Assembly: GCA_905221605.1 (NCBI GenBank) | Contig: CAJNDS010000979.1 | Coordinates: 632,319 to 694,318, forward strand | Origin: Symbiodinium natans | Lineage: Eukaryota > Sar > Dinophyceae > Suessiales > Symbiodiniaceae | DNA: 62,000 nucleotides | Reading direction: 5' to 3' | Shown here: piece by piece, positions 39,871-51,199 of the stretch | Numbering within the stretch: position 1 is the first letter of the stretch | Layout of the letters: each line of letters starts with the position of its first letter | Notes under the pieces: generated by a model | Database searches by the model: none | What the model was told of the DNA's origin: nothing | What the model saw: the letters and a program-made list of their open reading frames with translations, nothing else | Made by a program: the position numbers and the translations under genes

Positions 39871-42800
39871 ACTCTAATCCTGGACCTGCTCACACCTGAG
39901 AAGCCATGTGAGACGCGGGGCGCCGGGCCAAGAGGACCCAGGGTAGGCCCTTACTCCCTTTTTTAGGGTTTAGGATTTAGGATTTAGGGTTTAGGGTTTA
40001 GGCTTTTGGGTGTAGGGGTTTAGGGTTTAGGATTTAGGGTTGAGGCTTTAGGGTGTAGGGGTTTAGGATTTAGGGTTTAGGGTTTAGGGTTTAGGGGTAG
40101 CAAGGTCCCAGGGTAGGCCCTCCTTCCCTTTATTTGGGTCTCAGTTCACTGAGTAATAAAGCCCCCTTTAAACCGAAACAGGGCATCCTTTTTTCCGAGG
40201 TTCCCGTCTGTCAGCGTGTCTATAGGTTCCCTTATTATAAGCCCCGTTAAACCAGAACAGGGCACCTGCATCGTTCCCAGGTTACTCTTGGGTCTAGGTT
40301 TCTAAGGGTAGTTACATGGTCCCTTAATATGGTCCCTTGCCCTCTTGAGAGGGTTCTGAAGTACGGACTCTTGGGCTGTATAGGGCATATAAGGGGAGTA
40401 TAGAGGGTCTTCTTTTAAGGGCCCATATGAAGGGACCATGTAACTACCCCAAGATGATTCCCTTTTTGTAGGGTCTCGGTTCCCTTATTATAAGCCCCTT
40501 TAAACTAAAAAAAAAGGCATCCTTTTCCCAAGTTCCTCTTGGGTCTAGGTTCTTGGAGCTCTGCTACGAGTGCAAGACCACGGGCAATGAGCAACACGGC
40601 TTTGGGACTTTGGTGTTGGGGGGGGGGGGGGGGGGTGGGGGGGGGGGTGGGGGGGGGGGGGGGGGGGGTGGGGGGGGGGGGGTGGGGGTGGGTGGGGGGG
40701 GGGTGGGGGGGGGGGGGGTGGGGGGGGGGGGGTGGGGGGGGGGGTGGGGGGGGGGGGGGTGGGGGGGGGGGTGCTTGAGCCTGGCATGCTGGCAGTTTTT
40801 GGGTTTAGGGTTTTTGGGGTTTAGGGTTTTTGGGGTTTAGGGTTTTTGGGGTTTAGGGTTTTGGGTTTAGGGTCTTGAGTCCCCTATGTACCACTGCACC
40901 CTTAATCAGGACCCCCCAACAGTGACCCCAATTTACAGAGTTCATGTCGGAAGTCATAGCTTGGGATGTTCCCCCTTATACTAACAGTCCTTAAGCAATA
41001 ATTTTGATAGAGGGGGGGGGGGGTACTATAAACCTTTTTAAGGACTGTTAGTATAGGGGGGGAGCATCCGCACGTTCTTCTTGTATGGCTGATGCTAGCG
41101 CTTCAATGTCAGGAGTGCGGTTTTGGGCCCCGCCCGTGCCAGTGTACAAGCTGACATGCCCTCAACCCTAGGTAGGCCACAGGGGTATCTTACATCTTCC
41201 CTTGCTGGGTGTAAGCGCATCATGTTGCAGTAGACAACCTTTAACCTGTTTTGATGCATTGTAACCCCCATAAAATCCCAACGGTTGACCGTTCAGGGCC
41301 ATCTTTGAAACCCCAACACCCTAAACTCTCCAAACCAAACAGCAAAGTTGTCAAACCAAAGGCCCAAACCCTAACCCAAAACCCTAAACCCTAAACCCTA
41401 AACCCTAAACCCTAAACCCTAGACCCTGAACCCTGAACCCTGAACCCTGAACCCTGAACCCTAAACCCTAAACCCTAAACCTTCCTCGCATGGCCCCTGA
41501 AGAGCTGCTTCTGCCAGGAATCGTCTCTTTGAGTACCTGGAGGAGCGGCCAGCGGCGACGCCAATCCATGCAGCAACTTCGGGTTTGGTTTAGGGTTTAG
41601 GGTTTTAGGGTTTAGGGTTTAGGGTTTAGGGTTTAGGGTTTAGGGTTTAGGGTTTAGGGTTTAAGATTTAGGTTTTTGGGGTTTAGGGTTTAGGGTTTAG
41701 GGTTCAGGGCTTCTAAAGGATTTAGGGCTTACAGTCCACTCCAGAAAGTTGGAACATGGTTTACGGATGATTAGAGCTGGCATTCCCTGTAGTATACGTT
41801 TTGTAGGGTTTCGATGGGGTTAAGTTTCAGGTTCTCTATCGGGTTTAGAGTTTAGGGTTCAGGGTTTCTAAAGGGTTTAAGGCTTAGGGTTATATAGAAA
41901 TTTGAGGTTCAGGGTTGAGGAACGCCCCAGCACCCAAACGTCCGGGAAGCCCCGTCAAACACAAACATCAATCTTTGCACCAGGCGCTTCTCTGAGCCCT
42001 TGGTTGAGGGATTATCCCAAACCCTAAACCCTAAACCCTAAACCCCAAACCCCAAACCCTAAACCCTAAGCACAGTGGGAAGCCGTCATCTTCCACATAA
42101 TGTTCTTCCCTGGGCTTTCTGCGTTTCAGGTGTAGGTATAGGGACTCAGCCTAAGGAAACCCTCGCATAGACTGGCAAAGCGATTCCGACAGGAAGACGG
42201 CCAGGTGGATTTCGAGACGATTGAGCAGAAGGCACTGCCCGCTCGCTTTGAAGTTGAATTCATGGCTTAATCGTCCGCAGACAAAACAACAAGCAACCGC
42301 AAGCTTGAAGCTTGCCAGCGCAAATGTCCACAAAAGCATGAACAAATCCTGAAGAATGCAACCTTGCAATCAACCATGGCAGTTTTGACCGTAGTACTCT
42401 TGAGTGCCAATTGGGATCATAGCAGACGTCGAAGACCGCTGACGCCTCACAGCCCCAGACGAGGCGAAGAGCAATGCCACAATAACCGTGCCCAATCATA
42501 ATCCTGAACCCCCCCCGAAACCCTGAACCCTAAACCCTAAATAAACCCTAAACCCTAAACCCCAAACCCCAAACCCCAAACCCTAAACCCTAAACCCTAA
42601 ACCCCCGCCACATCTGCGCAGCAAGTCAGGCAGGCGCCGAAGTCAAGGAGCTCCTCGCCGAGGAGGCGATGGCACTGGTTGTAGGGCCCTCTTTGTAGGG
42701 GCGGAGGGTTTAGGGTTTAGGGTTTAGGGTTTAGGGTTTAGGGTTTAGGGTTTAGGGTTTAGGGTTCAGGGTTTAGGGCCTCACAGGGTGTCTTAGTGGT

Positions 42801-45800
42801 TTAGGGTTTAGGGTTTAGGGTTTAGGGTTTAGGGTTTAGGGTTTAGGGTTTAGGGCCACCCAAAGAGCCCCATACGCCTTAATTCAGGAGTATCCCAGTC
42901 AGGATCCCTTTATCATTCCAGGCACCATTTCCTGAACTTAAGGTATTGGGCTCGCTGGGTAGTTATAAGTAGGGCTATAAGGGCCCTTAATCGGGTTATA
43001 ACTCGTATTATTGAGGGGTTTTACGCTTTTCCGGTGTCTGGCTGTCATCTGAGGGAAGTTACATGGTCCCTTAACATGGTCCCCCGTTCTACAGGGTATA
43101 TAAGGATTCCCCGGTAAATGGCCCATACAAAAGGACCATGCAATTACCCTGAGATGTAAAGGTGGGAGTCAAGGGTCCACACTCCTGCACCTCAAACCGA
43201 CAGGGACATGCTCTCAGAAGCTACATCGCCCCGTAGCGAAGAGCGGAATCCCCAGCCCTAAGCCGGGCCTTACCCGGACCTTTCAGACAAACGCCAAGGA
43301 GGCCAAGCGCAAGCAGGAGGAGAGGTTGGCCGCGCGCTTGGCGAGCCGCGAAAAGAAGCTGCAGGAAGAGAAGGAGAAGAAGCAAAAGAAGAAGGCCTGC
43401 CTAGACCCCCGCAAGACTTCACCCAAAATGCCCCCATTCAGATGCACCTTGGCTTATTAAGGGAGTACTTGGGGTAACCTGCAGCGTATTCAGTGTCTAC
43501 TCGCCATGAACCCTGAAGGTTCAACCAGGCCCAAACCCCCTAAACCCGTACACCCCTAAACCCCTCAACCCCTAAACCCCTAAAGCCCTTAGACCCTGAA
43601 GCCTAAACCCCTAAAACCCCTCAAGCCTGGAAGGCCCAACCCTGAACCAGGCCAAAGACGAAGACAGCGGGTCCGAGGGCAGCCCGAGCAACGGCGGCCA
43701 GTCGCCCAAAGGCAGGACGACGGGCTTAGGGTTCAGGGTTTAGGGTTTAGGGTTTAGGGTTTTCGTGTGCCTTCCATTTCTCATAAATAGTATCTTATGG
43801 CTGAGAGAAGGTTCTAGGTAGGCCCCTTGAGTTTTCAAGCCTTGCCTTTTCTTGGGCCTTGGGCCGAACCAGGGCTGAAACGGCAAAGACAGATGCTCTT
43901 AAGCCATATGAACCAGGGTTTATATTACTGTTTTTGGTGAGTGTATGTAAGGTTCCTTTTTTAATATTGGTGAGTGTATACCTTGGGTGTCCTTTTGGGG
44001 GTACAAGAAATGTAAACCCTAATTCCATAAGCACTAAACCCCTCGATCTTGAACTTCTTTAAAGCCGTAGAAGCCCTGATCCATGAAGGCCCCACCTAGG
44101 TTTAGGGTTTAGGGTTTAGGGTTTAGGGTTTAGGGTTTAGGGTTTAGGGTTTAGGGTTTAGGGTTTAGGGTTTAGGGTTTAGGCCCACATTCTACATCTC
44201 CCTCTATTGGGTTCAAGAGGCTCATAGTTAGGAAGATGTTTAGGGGTGCCTTTAAAACCCTAAACCCTAAACCCTAAACCCTAAACCCTAAACCCTAAAC
44301 CCAAAGCCCTAAACCTAAGGGCCATCCTAGCTACAAAATTCTAACCTCCACAGCAGGCAGCGCGCCGAACAGCCGACTACCATCACCGGCGCCCTGGCTC
44401 AAACACGGGGCTTCAGTGGTTTAGTCCCTAAACCCTAAACCCTAAACCCTAAACCCTGAACCCTAAACCCTAAACCCTAAACCCTAAACCTAGTGTTTAG
44501 GGTGTGCCTGTAAGTCCGATTACTAGGATTCCTTGATGTGCAGTTTTTCCCATTTTGCTTGGAGAGATGCTCTTTTCCTCGGCACCCTGGCGTGTCGAAG
44601 CCGAAGCGGAATTTTGCTCTAGGCTTGACCGTACTCTTTGACAGCGAAGGAAGGAGCAGCAATGCCCCGGCCCCGTTTGTCCCCTGGAGAGTAGAGTGCG
44701 GCACCCTTGTTCAAGTGGTTATAACCAGGACCCCAAACCCCACGCCATAAAACCCTAAACCCTAAACCCTTCTCAGAACTCAACCCTCCGAAAAGGACCT
44801 TGTAATCTAGAGAGACCAAGTTGAGGAAAGGGAATCGTAAGTTGAAGGGCAAAGTGGGTTCTGGTTTGAGGAGGGGGCACCCTAAGCTCCTCATGCCCCC
44901 CACCCCCCTCCCTCGCGCCTTTAGGGTCTGTTTGGGGGTTTTGGGGTTTATCCCTACCGTAAACTCCAAAAAGTTGGAACATCCTCAAAAGGTATACTAA
45001 AGATAATCCCAGCTCGAAATGTCCTTAAACCATGTTCCAAGTTTCTGGAGCTTGCTGCAAACCCGAAGCCCTATCGCCTCCATAAGGCTCCAAACTGACA
45101 GTCCTGACGAGGCAGCTAATCTGAAAGCACTGCCAACACACAGTTTGTGGGCATAAAGTGAATCAGAATGGTATGTTGGGGTAGGTGCCTTTGTTGATGT
45201 AAAAAGCCTCTCATACATCACCATGAAGGGATTCTCAAAAAATATGGACAAAGGCTCTCCCTAAACCCCAAACCCCAAACCCCAAACCCTAAACCCTAAA
45301 CCCTAAACCCCCAAACCCCCCAAACCCCTCGTAGCATTTCAAAGCGCCGCCCTTTAAGTGCCGCAAGGCCGGGAAGGCCCGATCGGACCGGAACTAAGGG
45401 CTTGGGGGGCATCGGGGTTTAGGGTTTGGGGTTTGGGGTTTAGGGTTTCGGGTTTAGGGTTTAGGGTTTAGGGTTGGGGTTTGGTCGGGATTTGTGGGGT
45501 TTCGGGTTTGGGCTTTATAGGGTTTAGGGCTTTGGGTTTGGGGTTCGGGGTTTAGCGTTTGGGGTTCCGGGGTGTGGGGTTAGGGTTCGCGGTGTGTGGT
45601 TTAGGGTTGGACGTTTGGCGCAGCCACGTTGCAAGAGGAATCTGACTAAGTTGTATGTAGGCACATGTTCATCAAGCTGCGATGCCTGGGCTCTTTGGGG
45701 GTAATGGTCTCAGCTAGGGCTCAGAGCTTCAAGCAGAGCCGAGGTGGAAGGGAGGTTCGGTCACTTCGACTCAGGATCTGAAGAGGAACCGAATCCGCAG

Positions 45801-48201
45801 CCATCAGTGGCAGTGCTCTACTTCAGCGAGGACGAGCGAAGACTCATCCGAGACAATGACCTCAACCGCGCGATGCAACAGGCGTTGTTCCTGCTGAAAA
45901 TGCAGCCCAAGGACCAGCACGCAAGGCCCATCGGCGTCCTAAATGGCAGGTTCGTTGCTTATAGGTGCTGAGTCGGTAACATTGATCCTCTTGGGGTATG
46001 AACCGAAACCCTAAGCCCTAAAGCCTAAACCCTAAACCCTTCTTCTCCTAAGAGAACTCAGGCGGCAAGTCTGGGCTCCCTGTTCTCCTAGAAAGCCCGC
46101 ATGAACCCTGATCCCTCAGGCCCTAAACCCCATAAGCCTAAACCCTAGACTCTCCAGACCCCATAACCCTAAAACCCTAAAGTGAGCGAAGTTCGCGATG
46201 TCCTCCTCTTATACCCCTATGACCCTATAACCGTAAAAACCCTAAAACCCTAAAGTTTCGAATCTCTTCCTCTTGAAACCCTAAACTCCCCAAACCCTAT
46301 AACCCTATAACCCTGAAACTCTAAACCCTAAGACAGGTAAATCCTAGAAACCTAAACCCTAAAGCCTAAACCTTGGACCCTAAACCCTACAACCCTAAAC
46401 CCTACATCCCTAAAGCCTAAACCCTAAAGTTTCGGGTTTTCCTCTTCTGTAACCCTACACCCTAAAGCCCTGAAGCCCTAAACCCTGAAACCCTAAACCC
46501 TAAGCCCTAAACCCTAAAGCCTAAAGCCCCAAGTTTCGGATTTTCTTCCTCTCCCGCCTTCCGGAGGTCCCTCGGCCGAAAGTGCAGTGGCCAGCAGGCA
46601 GGGGCCATCCGGGAAGCGCAGTCCCAACCGTGGCAATAGCAAGACCAGCTAGATGCAGCAAGCTTTGGTTAGAAGAGAAGGAAGGACGCTACCTGCAAAG
46701 AAGTAAGTTCCCAATCTTCTCCATCCAGGCTTTGGGCATCTCGCCTTGCAAATGAGACCGCGCCAGGCCTCGGGCATGTCGCGCTAAGCCGTTGACAGTT
46801 CTTATTATAAGGCGTCCCCGGCCCCTTTTTGCTAATGGGAACCCCAAAAAAGGGCCATAATTTTGGAGAACTGACCATATGCCCTCGGAGATCCCATGCT
46901 CCTAAACCCTAAACCCTAAACCCTAAACCCTAAACCCTAAACCCTAAACCAGCTTTGCCAGGTCAAGCTGACGAAGTCAAGCTCCCTGCCAAACGTCGCC
47001 CTGCGATGCCAATGGAATGCCGGGGGGCCCGGGCGGCCCGGAGTCGCCGTCGCCTTGTTTAGGGTTTATAGGGTATAGGGTATAGGGTTTAGGGTTTAGG
47101 GTTTAGGGTTTAGGGTTTAGGGTTTAGGGCTTACCTAAAGGCTCCTTAGTAGTAGCTTGTTTTTTTTTTTGGGGGGGGGGGGTAGTATTACTGGGGTTCC
47201 CTATAACTAAACGCCAAAAAGGGAACTGCTCCTTAGTAGTACCTTTTCGGTGGGTAGTATTACTGGGGTTCCCTCCCACTCAGCCCCAAAAAAAGAACTC
47301 CGTTAGAGCCTTCAGGTCAAGCCTAGTTCGAGCGTTAGGCTCTAGGTGAACCTTCCACCATGAGGAGCCCAATGCCGACATACCAATCCCCATAGTCCTT
47401 AGTCATGGACTAGATCTTCAAATCATACGCAGGGTCCAGCTAAGGGGTACTGGGCCCTCTGGGCAGGTGATGACATCGAACATGCTTTGGGGCCCAAAGC
47501 CATAGTTGAGGAACGACCTCCAAGTTGATGACGACTCGGATGAAAAAGCGTTGAAGGGATGAAGGTGTAGGGCATTCCCTCACGAATTAGAGTAAAAAAG
47601 CAGAATCCAGGGCGACGGCGATTCTTGCTATTCGGTTGGAAGAGGCTTTGGCCTCAAAAACCCTTGCAAACCCTGAACCCTTAACCCCTTGAACCCCAAA
47701 GCCCTGTGAGCCCAGCAAGCCCAGTAAATCCTATACCGCACCCCACCAGGATCGGCATCACGTCGTCCAAGCCTCGGCTCGAAACTGGTTGTTCTCTTCG
47801 TACGGATGTACGTACCTCATATATCCCCCCTCGCAGGAAAACCGGAAGAGAGCCCTGACGAATGTAGCCCGTGTAGGCATTATACAATGAGCCTTCCGTG
47901 TTCATAGTACCCGTCATGAGATTGCAATGTGACGTTGAGGGGCTAACATATCCCTTCATTCGATTCTAGATTCTAGGCATGTGAACCCCGAACCACAAAA
48001 GCTTTACGGGGACAACTCGACGGACGACTGTGTGCTGCAGGATGAAGCTTCAGTTTCTTGAGGCTTCCGTTTGTTGAGGTTATCAGGGCTTAGGAAGCCC
48101 TAAACCCTAAACGGTAAGGGCAGGGGGTGGGAGCTTTGGAGCCCAGGCGTCCTCTCAAGATTTTCGAGCTCAGGCGGAGCACCGGGGAAACCGCGACATG
48201 A
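39871..48201 (+). CDS. Probable EF-hand-like/charged-tail gene, about 13 exons
   Basis: Exons in order: 39871-39934 (LILDLLTPEKPCETRGAG), 40549-about 40606 (FLELCYECKTTGNEQHG), 41518-41587 (NRLFEYLEERPAATPIHA), 42630-42677 (AGAEVKELLAEEAMAL), 43287-43394 (KRKQEERLAARLASREKKLQ, coiled-coil-like), 43651-43715 (AKDEDSGSEGSPSNGGQSPK), 44357-44418, 45751-45949 (VAVLYFSEDERRLIRDNDLN ...), 46567-about 46610, 46962-47056, 47750-47787, 47837-47876 and 48147-48201 (KIFELRRSTGETAT, stop TGA). Phases agree from 42630 to 45949 and from 46962 to the end; the joins after 39934, 40606 and 46610 are unresolved, and it may be two genes. The first part resembles the EF-hand-like family; the rest is Lys/Glu-rich, then acidic Ser-rich and disordered. 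Function unknown. Confidence 0.42.
40104..40296 (+). repeat. Family G introner-like element, copy 4
   Basis: AAG|GTCCCAGGGTAGGCCC at the left and GTTACTCTTGGGTCTAG at the right: both a donor-like GT and an acceptor-like AG, with inverted GACCCA/TGGGTC ends. Other copies or halves: 39935, 40453-40548, 49438-49543, 53530-53635, 59943-60053, 60197. Confidence 0.75.
40305..40451. repeat. Fold-back family E, copy 1
   Basis: GGTAGTTACATGGTCCCTT ... AAGGGACCATGTAACTACC, nearly perfect 19-bp ends. It sits between two family G copies. Second copy at 43048-43154. Confidence 0.9.
40453..40548 (+). repeat. Family G introner-like element, copy 5
   Basis: GATTCCCTTTTTGTAGGGTC ... CTCTTGGGTCTAG; its last AG is the acceptor of the exon at 40549. 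Confidence 0.7.
40618..40771. repeat. 154-bp almost pure G tract with T
   Basis: Runs of 8-20 G separated by single T. Same character as 20848-21434. The C-rich counterpart is at 50540-50648. Confidence 0.95.
40963..41068. repeat. Fold-back family F, copy 2
   Basis: TTCCCCCTTATACTAACAGT ... ACTGTTAGTATAGGGGGGGA inverted ends, 20+ bp. Confidence 0.9.
42857..42961. repeat. Fold-back family C, copy 3
   Basis: ACCCAAAGAGCCCCATACGC ... GGTATTGGGCTCGCTGGGT. Confidence 0.75.
43048..43154. repeat. Fold-back family E, copy 2
   Basis: TCTGAGGGAAGTTACATGGT ... ACCATGCAATTACCCTGAGA. Confidence 0.85.
44100..44182 (+). repeat. TTTAGGG array
   Basis: About 12 perfect heptamers. A CCCTAAA block follows at 44256-44305, with a short hairpin-prone interval between. 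Confidence 0.9.
44530..44730 (+). CDS. Possible exon, unassigned
   Basis: A non-repetitive stretch open in two + frames (one reads HPGVSKPKRNFALGLTVLFD, another APWRVEAEAEFCSRLDRTL). Codon statistics do not decide between them, and clear splice sites are lacking. Confidence 0.2.
44955..45054. repeat. Fold-back family L
   Basis: ACTCCAAAAAGTTGGAACAT ... ATGTTCCAAGTTTCTGGAG. A partial relative is at 41731-41812. Confidence 0.85.
47140..47305. repeat. Two tandem copies of a CTCCTTAGTAGTA element
   Basis: GCTCCTTAGTAGTA ... GTAGTATTACTGGGGTTCCC ... CCCCAAAAA occurs twice in a row, about 80 bp apart. Confidence 0.75.
47361..47466. repeat. Fold-back family C, copy 4
   Basis: GAGGAGCCCAATGCC ... 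GGTACTGGGCCCTCTGGGC, diverged. Confidence 0.6.
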
Positions 48202-49034
48202 ATCTCATCCACACCCTTACGAGGTCGACACTCAGGCTTGGGGGGTTGAGGGTTCAGGCTTTAGGGTCTAGGGTTTAGGGGGCTCGACTATTGGGCCGCC
48301 CGGGGTTCGAATGGGTGCTAAAACCTTGGGCTCCTGTGCGAGCGATGCTGCTCTTGGGCTTCTGTTGGGTGTCTCAGGGGACGCCCTGAGGGCTCGAAGC
48401 ATCAGCCGAAGAGAACCCTTCGGCCGAAGCTGAAGGAGTTTAGGTCTGGTTTAAAGCTTCAGGGTTTTTGGGTTTAAAATTTGGGGTCTAGGATCTAGGA
48501 TTTAGGATTGAAGCCCTGAAGTGACCACCCCCCCGTCCTGCGCTTCAGGGTCTAGGCGTAGAGATCCCCAAAGTCGACTGTCCATATAGCGTGCATGCAA
48601 CACTCCCTCATTGAAGCCCTAAACTCAGCCGACCCTCGTTGACCCCTAAACCCTAAAGCCTAAAATCTGGAGCCGGAACCGAAGGGTACCCAGAGGGTCA
48701 GATGCCCCAATATCAATATGCCTTACGTCATAGAACGTAGGGATCCGAAGTCTGGTCTTAAGGTATAGTCTTGATTTCAACAATATAACCGTGACTCAGG
48801 TAACTCTTTAGTTTGGTGTTCTTGGCTCTCAGGGCCCAGGTAACCCTAAGCCCAAAGTCCTAAACACAAACCCAAAAACCCAAAACCCAAAACTCTAAGC
48901 CCTAAAACCCTAAAACACCTAACTCTAGACCCTAACCCGTAACCTAAACCCTAAACCCTAAACTCTAAAACCCTGAACCCTAAACCTAAACCCTGAACCC
49001 TAAACCCTAAACCCTAAACCCTACATGATGGAAG

Positions 49035-50863
49035 GCTGCCGAGCGCTGCCACCTTCGGGTTCGCAGCAAGCTGGCGGAGGTCCCCCCGGCAAGAGAGATG
49101 CCAAAATTGGTTTAGGGTTAGGGTTTAGGGTTTAGGCTTGTTTCGGGTTTGGGGAGTTTGGGGTTCAGGGTTTCGGGTCTAGGGTCATCACAGCGCATGT
49201 TCTGAATTTCACCCTTAAAGGCTCTGAGCTTTCAGGGTTTTTTGGGTTTTAGGGTTTAGGGTTCAATAGGTATTCACGTTTCTTTTTAATTAAGGAACTT
49301 AAGCTAAGTTGCCAGAAGAGGACACAGGGTTTTTATTTTGCAGTAAAGCCCCATTCTGATACTTTTTTCAGCACTACTGGCTGTGTTTCCTGTGATGATG
49401 GATTGAAGGATTTATTTCAACATCCCCTTATTGCTAGGATGCCCAGTACTGCCCTTATTCCCTTTTTGGGAAGGTTTAGGGTCCCTTGTAAACCCCTTAA
49501 GCCAAAAAGGGCACCCTTTTTAATCCAGGTTACTGGACAGCCGAGATTGTGACAGCTTCATTCCATTTCTTTGAGGGAATCCAGCAACCCGAAAAACCCT
49601 CGGCTAGACCCAACACTAGACCTTCATTTGTTCATGCCACCCCTTCTAGCATGTTTAGGGTTTAGGGTTTAGGGTTTAGGGTTTTAGGGTTTAGGGTTTA
49701 GGGTTTAGGGGGGGCTACTGGAGTTGCAATAAGTAACCATCTAGTGGTTTTGGTTGCTATAGGGTGAAACCCCCGTGCCCAAGCTCACAAACCTGCCACG
49801 GACGTGCGCATCATGTTCGCTACCCAAAATGGACCCTGCTGCCCTAAACCCTTAAAACCCAAACCCCAAACCCCAAGCCCCAAGCCCCAAACCCCAAACC
49901 CCCAAATCCCAAACCCCAAACCCCAAACCCCAAACCCGAAACCCCAGTTAGCTTAGGGAACCTGCCACATGCTTCTCCTCAGTGGCTCCTGATGGCAGAC
50001 ACCGACTATGGCTTGGTACGAGGAGGTTCTGCGAATCGAGGAGGCATGGGGGTTTGGGGTTTAGAGCAATGTGGCGGTTTACGAAATTTGGGGGCGGGGG
50101 GGGGGGGGGGGTACCTTATTGGGGTCTTTATTACCAGGGGATCCTACTATTTGGGGGTCTATATTAGGGTCCCTTATTCTCGTAAACCCCCATGAAGCGC
50201 CTTAGGGGTTTAGGGCCGCCGTTGCTTTGGGAGGGGAAGATGATGGATGGCGTTGTAAGAGATCGGTGCCCGCAGGGTGTAGCATTTCCGGGGTTTAGGG
50301 GCTGTGGCTTGCGGCTTTAGGGGTTCCCGCTTGGCAGCGTTCAGGCTTCAAAGTTCTGCCTACATTACATCAGCAGAGGGAAATGGGAGTTGAGGGAATC
50401 CCAACCTTATACCCGAAGTTTTCATCTCTCGGTGGCTGCGGCTAGCATGCCCCCAGTGGTATGCTGCTCGGGGCTTCAGGTTTTGTGCATTTGCAGTCTG
50501 AGCATGAACCTCAACGGACCCGACGACACTCGTCGGCGTCCCCCCCCCACCCACCCCCCCCACCCCCCCCCCACCACCCCACCCCCACCCCACCCCCCCC
50601 CCCCCCCCACCCCCCCCCCCCACCCCCCCCCCCCACACCCCCCCCAACACCCTTGATCCTTAATCTTGTTCGCACCGTGCTGCAACCAGCAGCGCGAAAA
50701 GAAGCACATGACTGTTGCGGAATCGCGCTTCTCCACCTCGGTATATGCATTGCTCAAGGAGCGCAACGCCCAGCTCAAAGCGAAAGAGCTGCTCGACCCG
50801 GATGAGTCAGAGGAGGAGGAGGACCCGTTGCAGTACTTCCTGGGGCTTCAGCCAGGGCAGTAG
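49035..50863 (+). CDS. Unknown protein, three 3' exons with acidic tail
   Basis: Exons 49035-49109 (AERCHLRVRSKLAEVPPARE ..., donor TTG|GTTTAGG), 49999-50040 (TPTMAWYEEVLRIE, donor GAG|GA) and 50690-50863 (VAESRFSTSVYALLKERNAQ, then DPDESEEEEDPLQYFLG and stop TAG) are all phase 0 and join cleanly. The last exon is the strongest single exon here: clear coding bias, CAG acceptor behind a C-rich tract, natural stop. The 5' end is not found; it may continue from the upstream gene. Helical with a Glu-rich C-terminus; no family recognised. About 49770-49840 holds another weak candidate exon (TDVRIMFATQNG). Confidence 0.6.
50540..50648. repeat. C-rich tract, about 110 bp
   Basis: C runs interrupted by single A, the complement of the G/T tracts. 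It forms the pyrimidine-rich region about 40 bp before the 50690 acceptor. Confidence 0.9.
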
Positions 50864-51040
50864 ACCTTAAGAGTGTGGACGTTCTTGCAGCAGACGTAAA
50901 GAGTGTGGACGTTCTTGAACCTTAAGCCCTAAGCCCTAAGCCCTTGCAGGCGCTGTGTGTCTAGCTGCCGGGGCAGGGAAGGGTTGGGGTGTAAGGTGCA
51001 AAGTGCCATGTGTGGATGGCTCTTAGATACTGTGCATAAA

Positions 51041-51194
51041 CTACTAGTTGCTGAAGAAGCCCCCCCCCCCCACACCCCCCCCCCCGTCCCCACCCCCCGC
51101 CAGAAGCAAACACATAAAAGATACTATTCCCTGTGTTGCCCTTGTAAGAAAGAGTATTGTGCAGTTTTTGGGGGGCTTCTTCAGCAAATAGTAG
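51041..51194. repeat. Fold-back family B, copy 4
   Basis: CTACTAGTTGCTGAAGAAGC ... GCTTCTTCAGCAAATAGTAG. Its right end lies 5 bp before the AAAG acceptor of the exon at 51200. Confidence 0.85.
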
Positions 51195-51199
51195 CAAAG

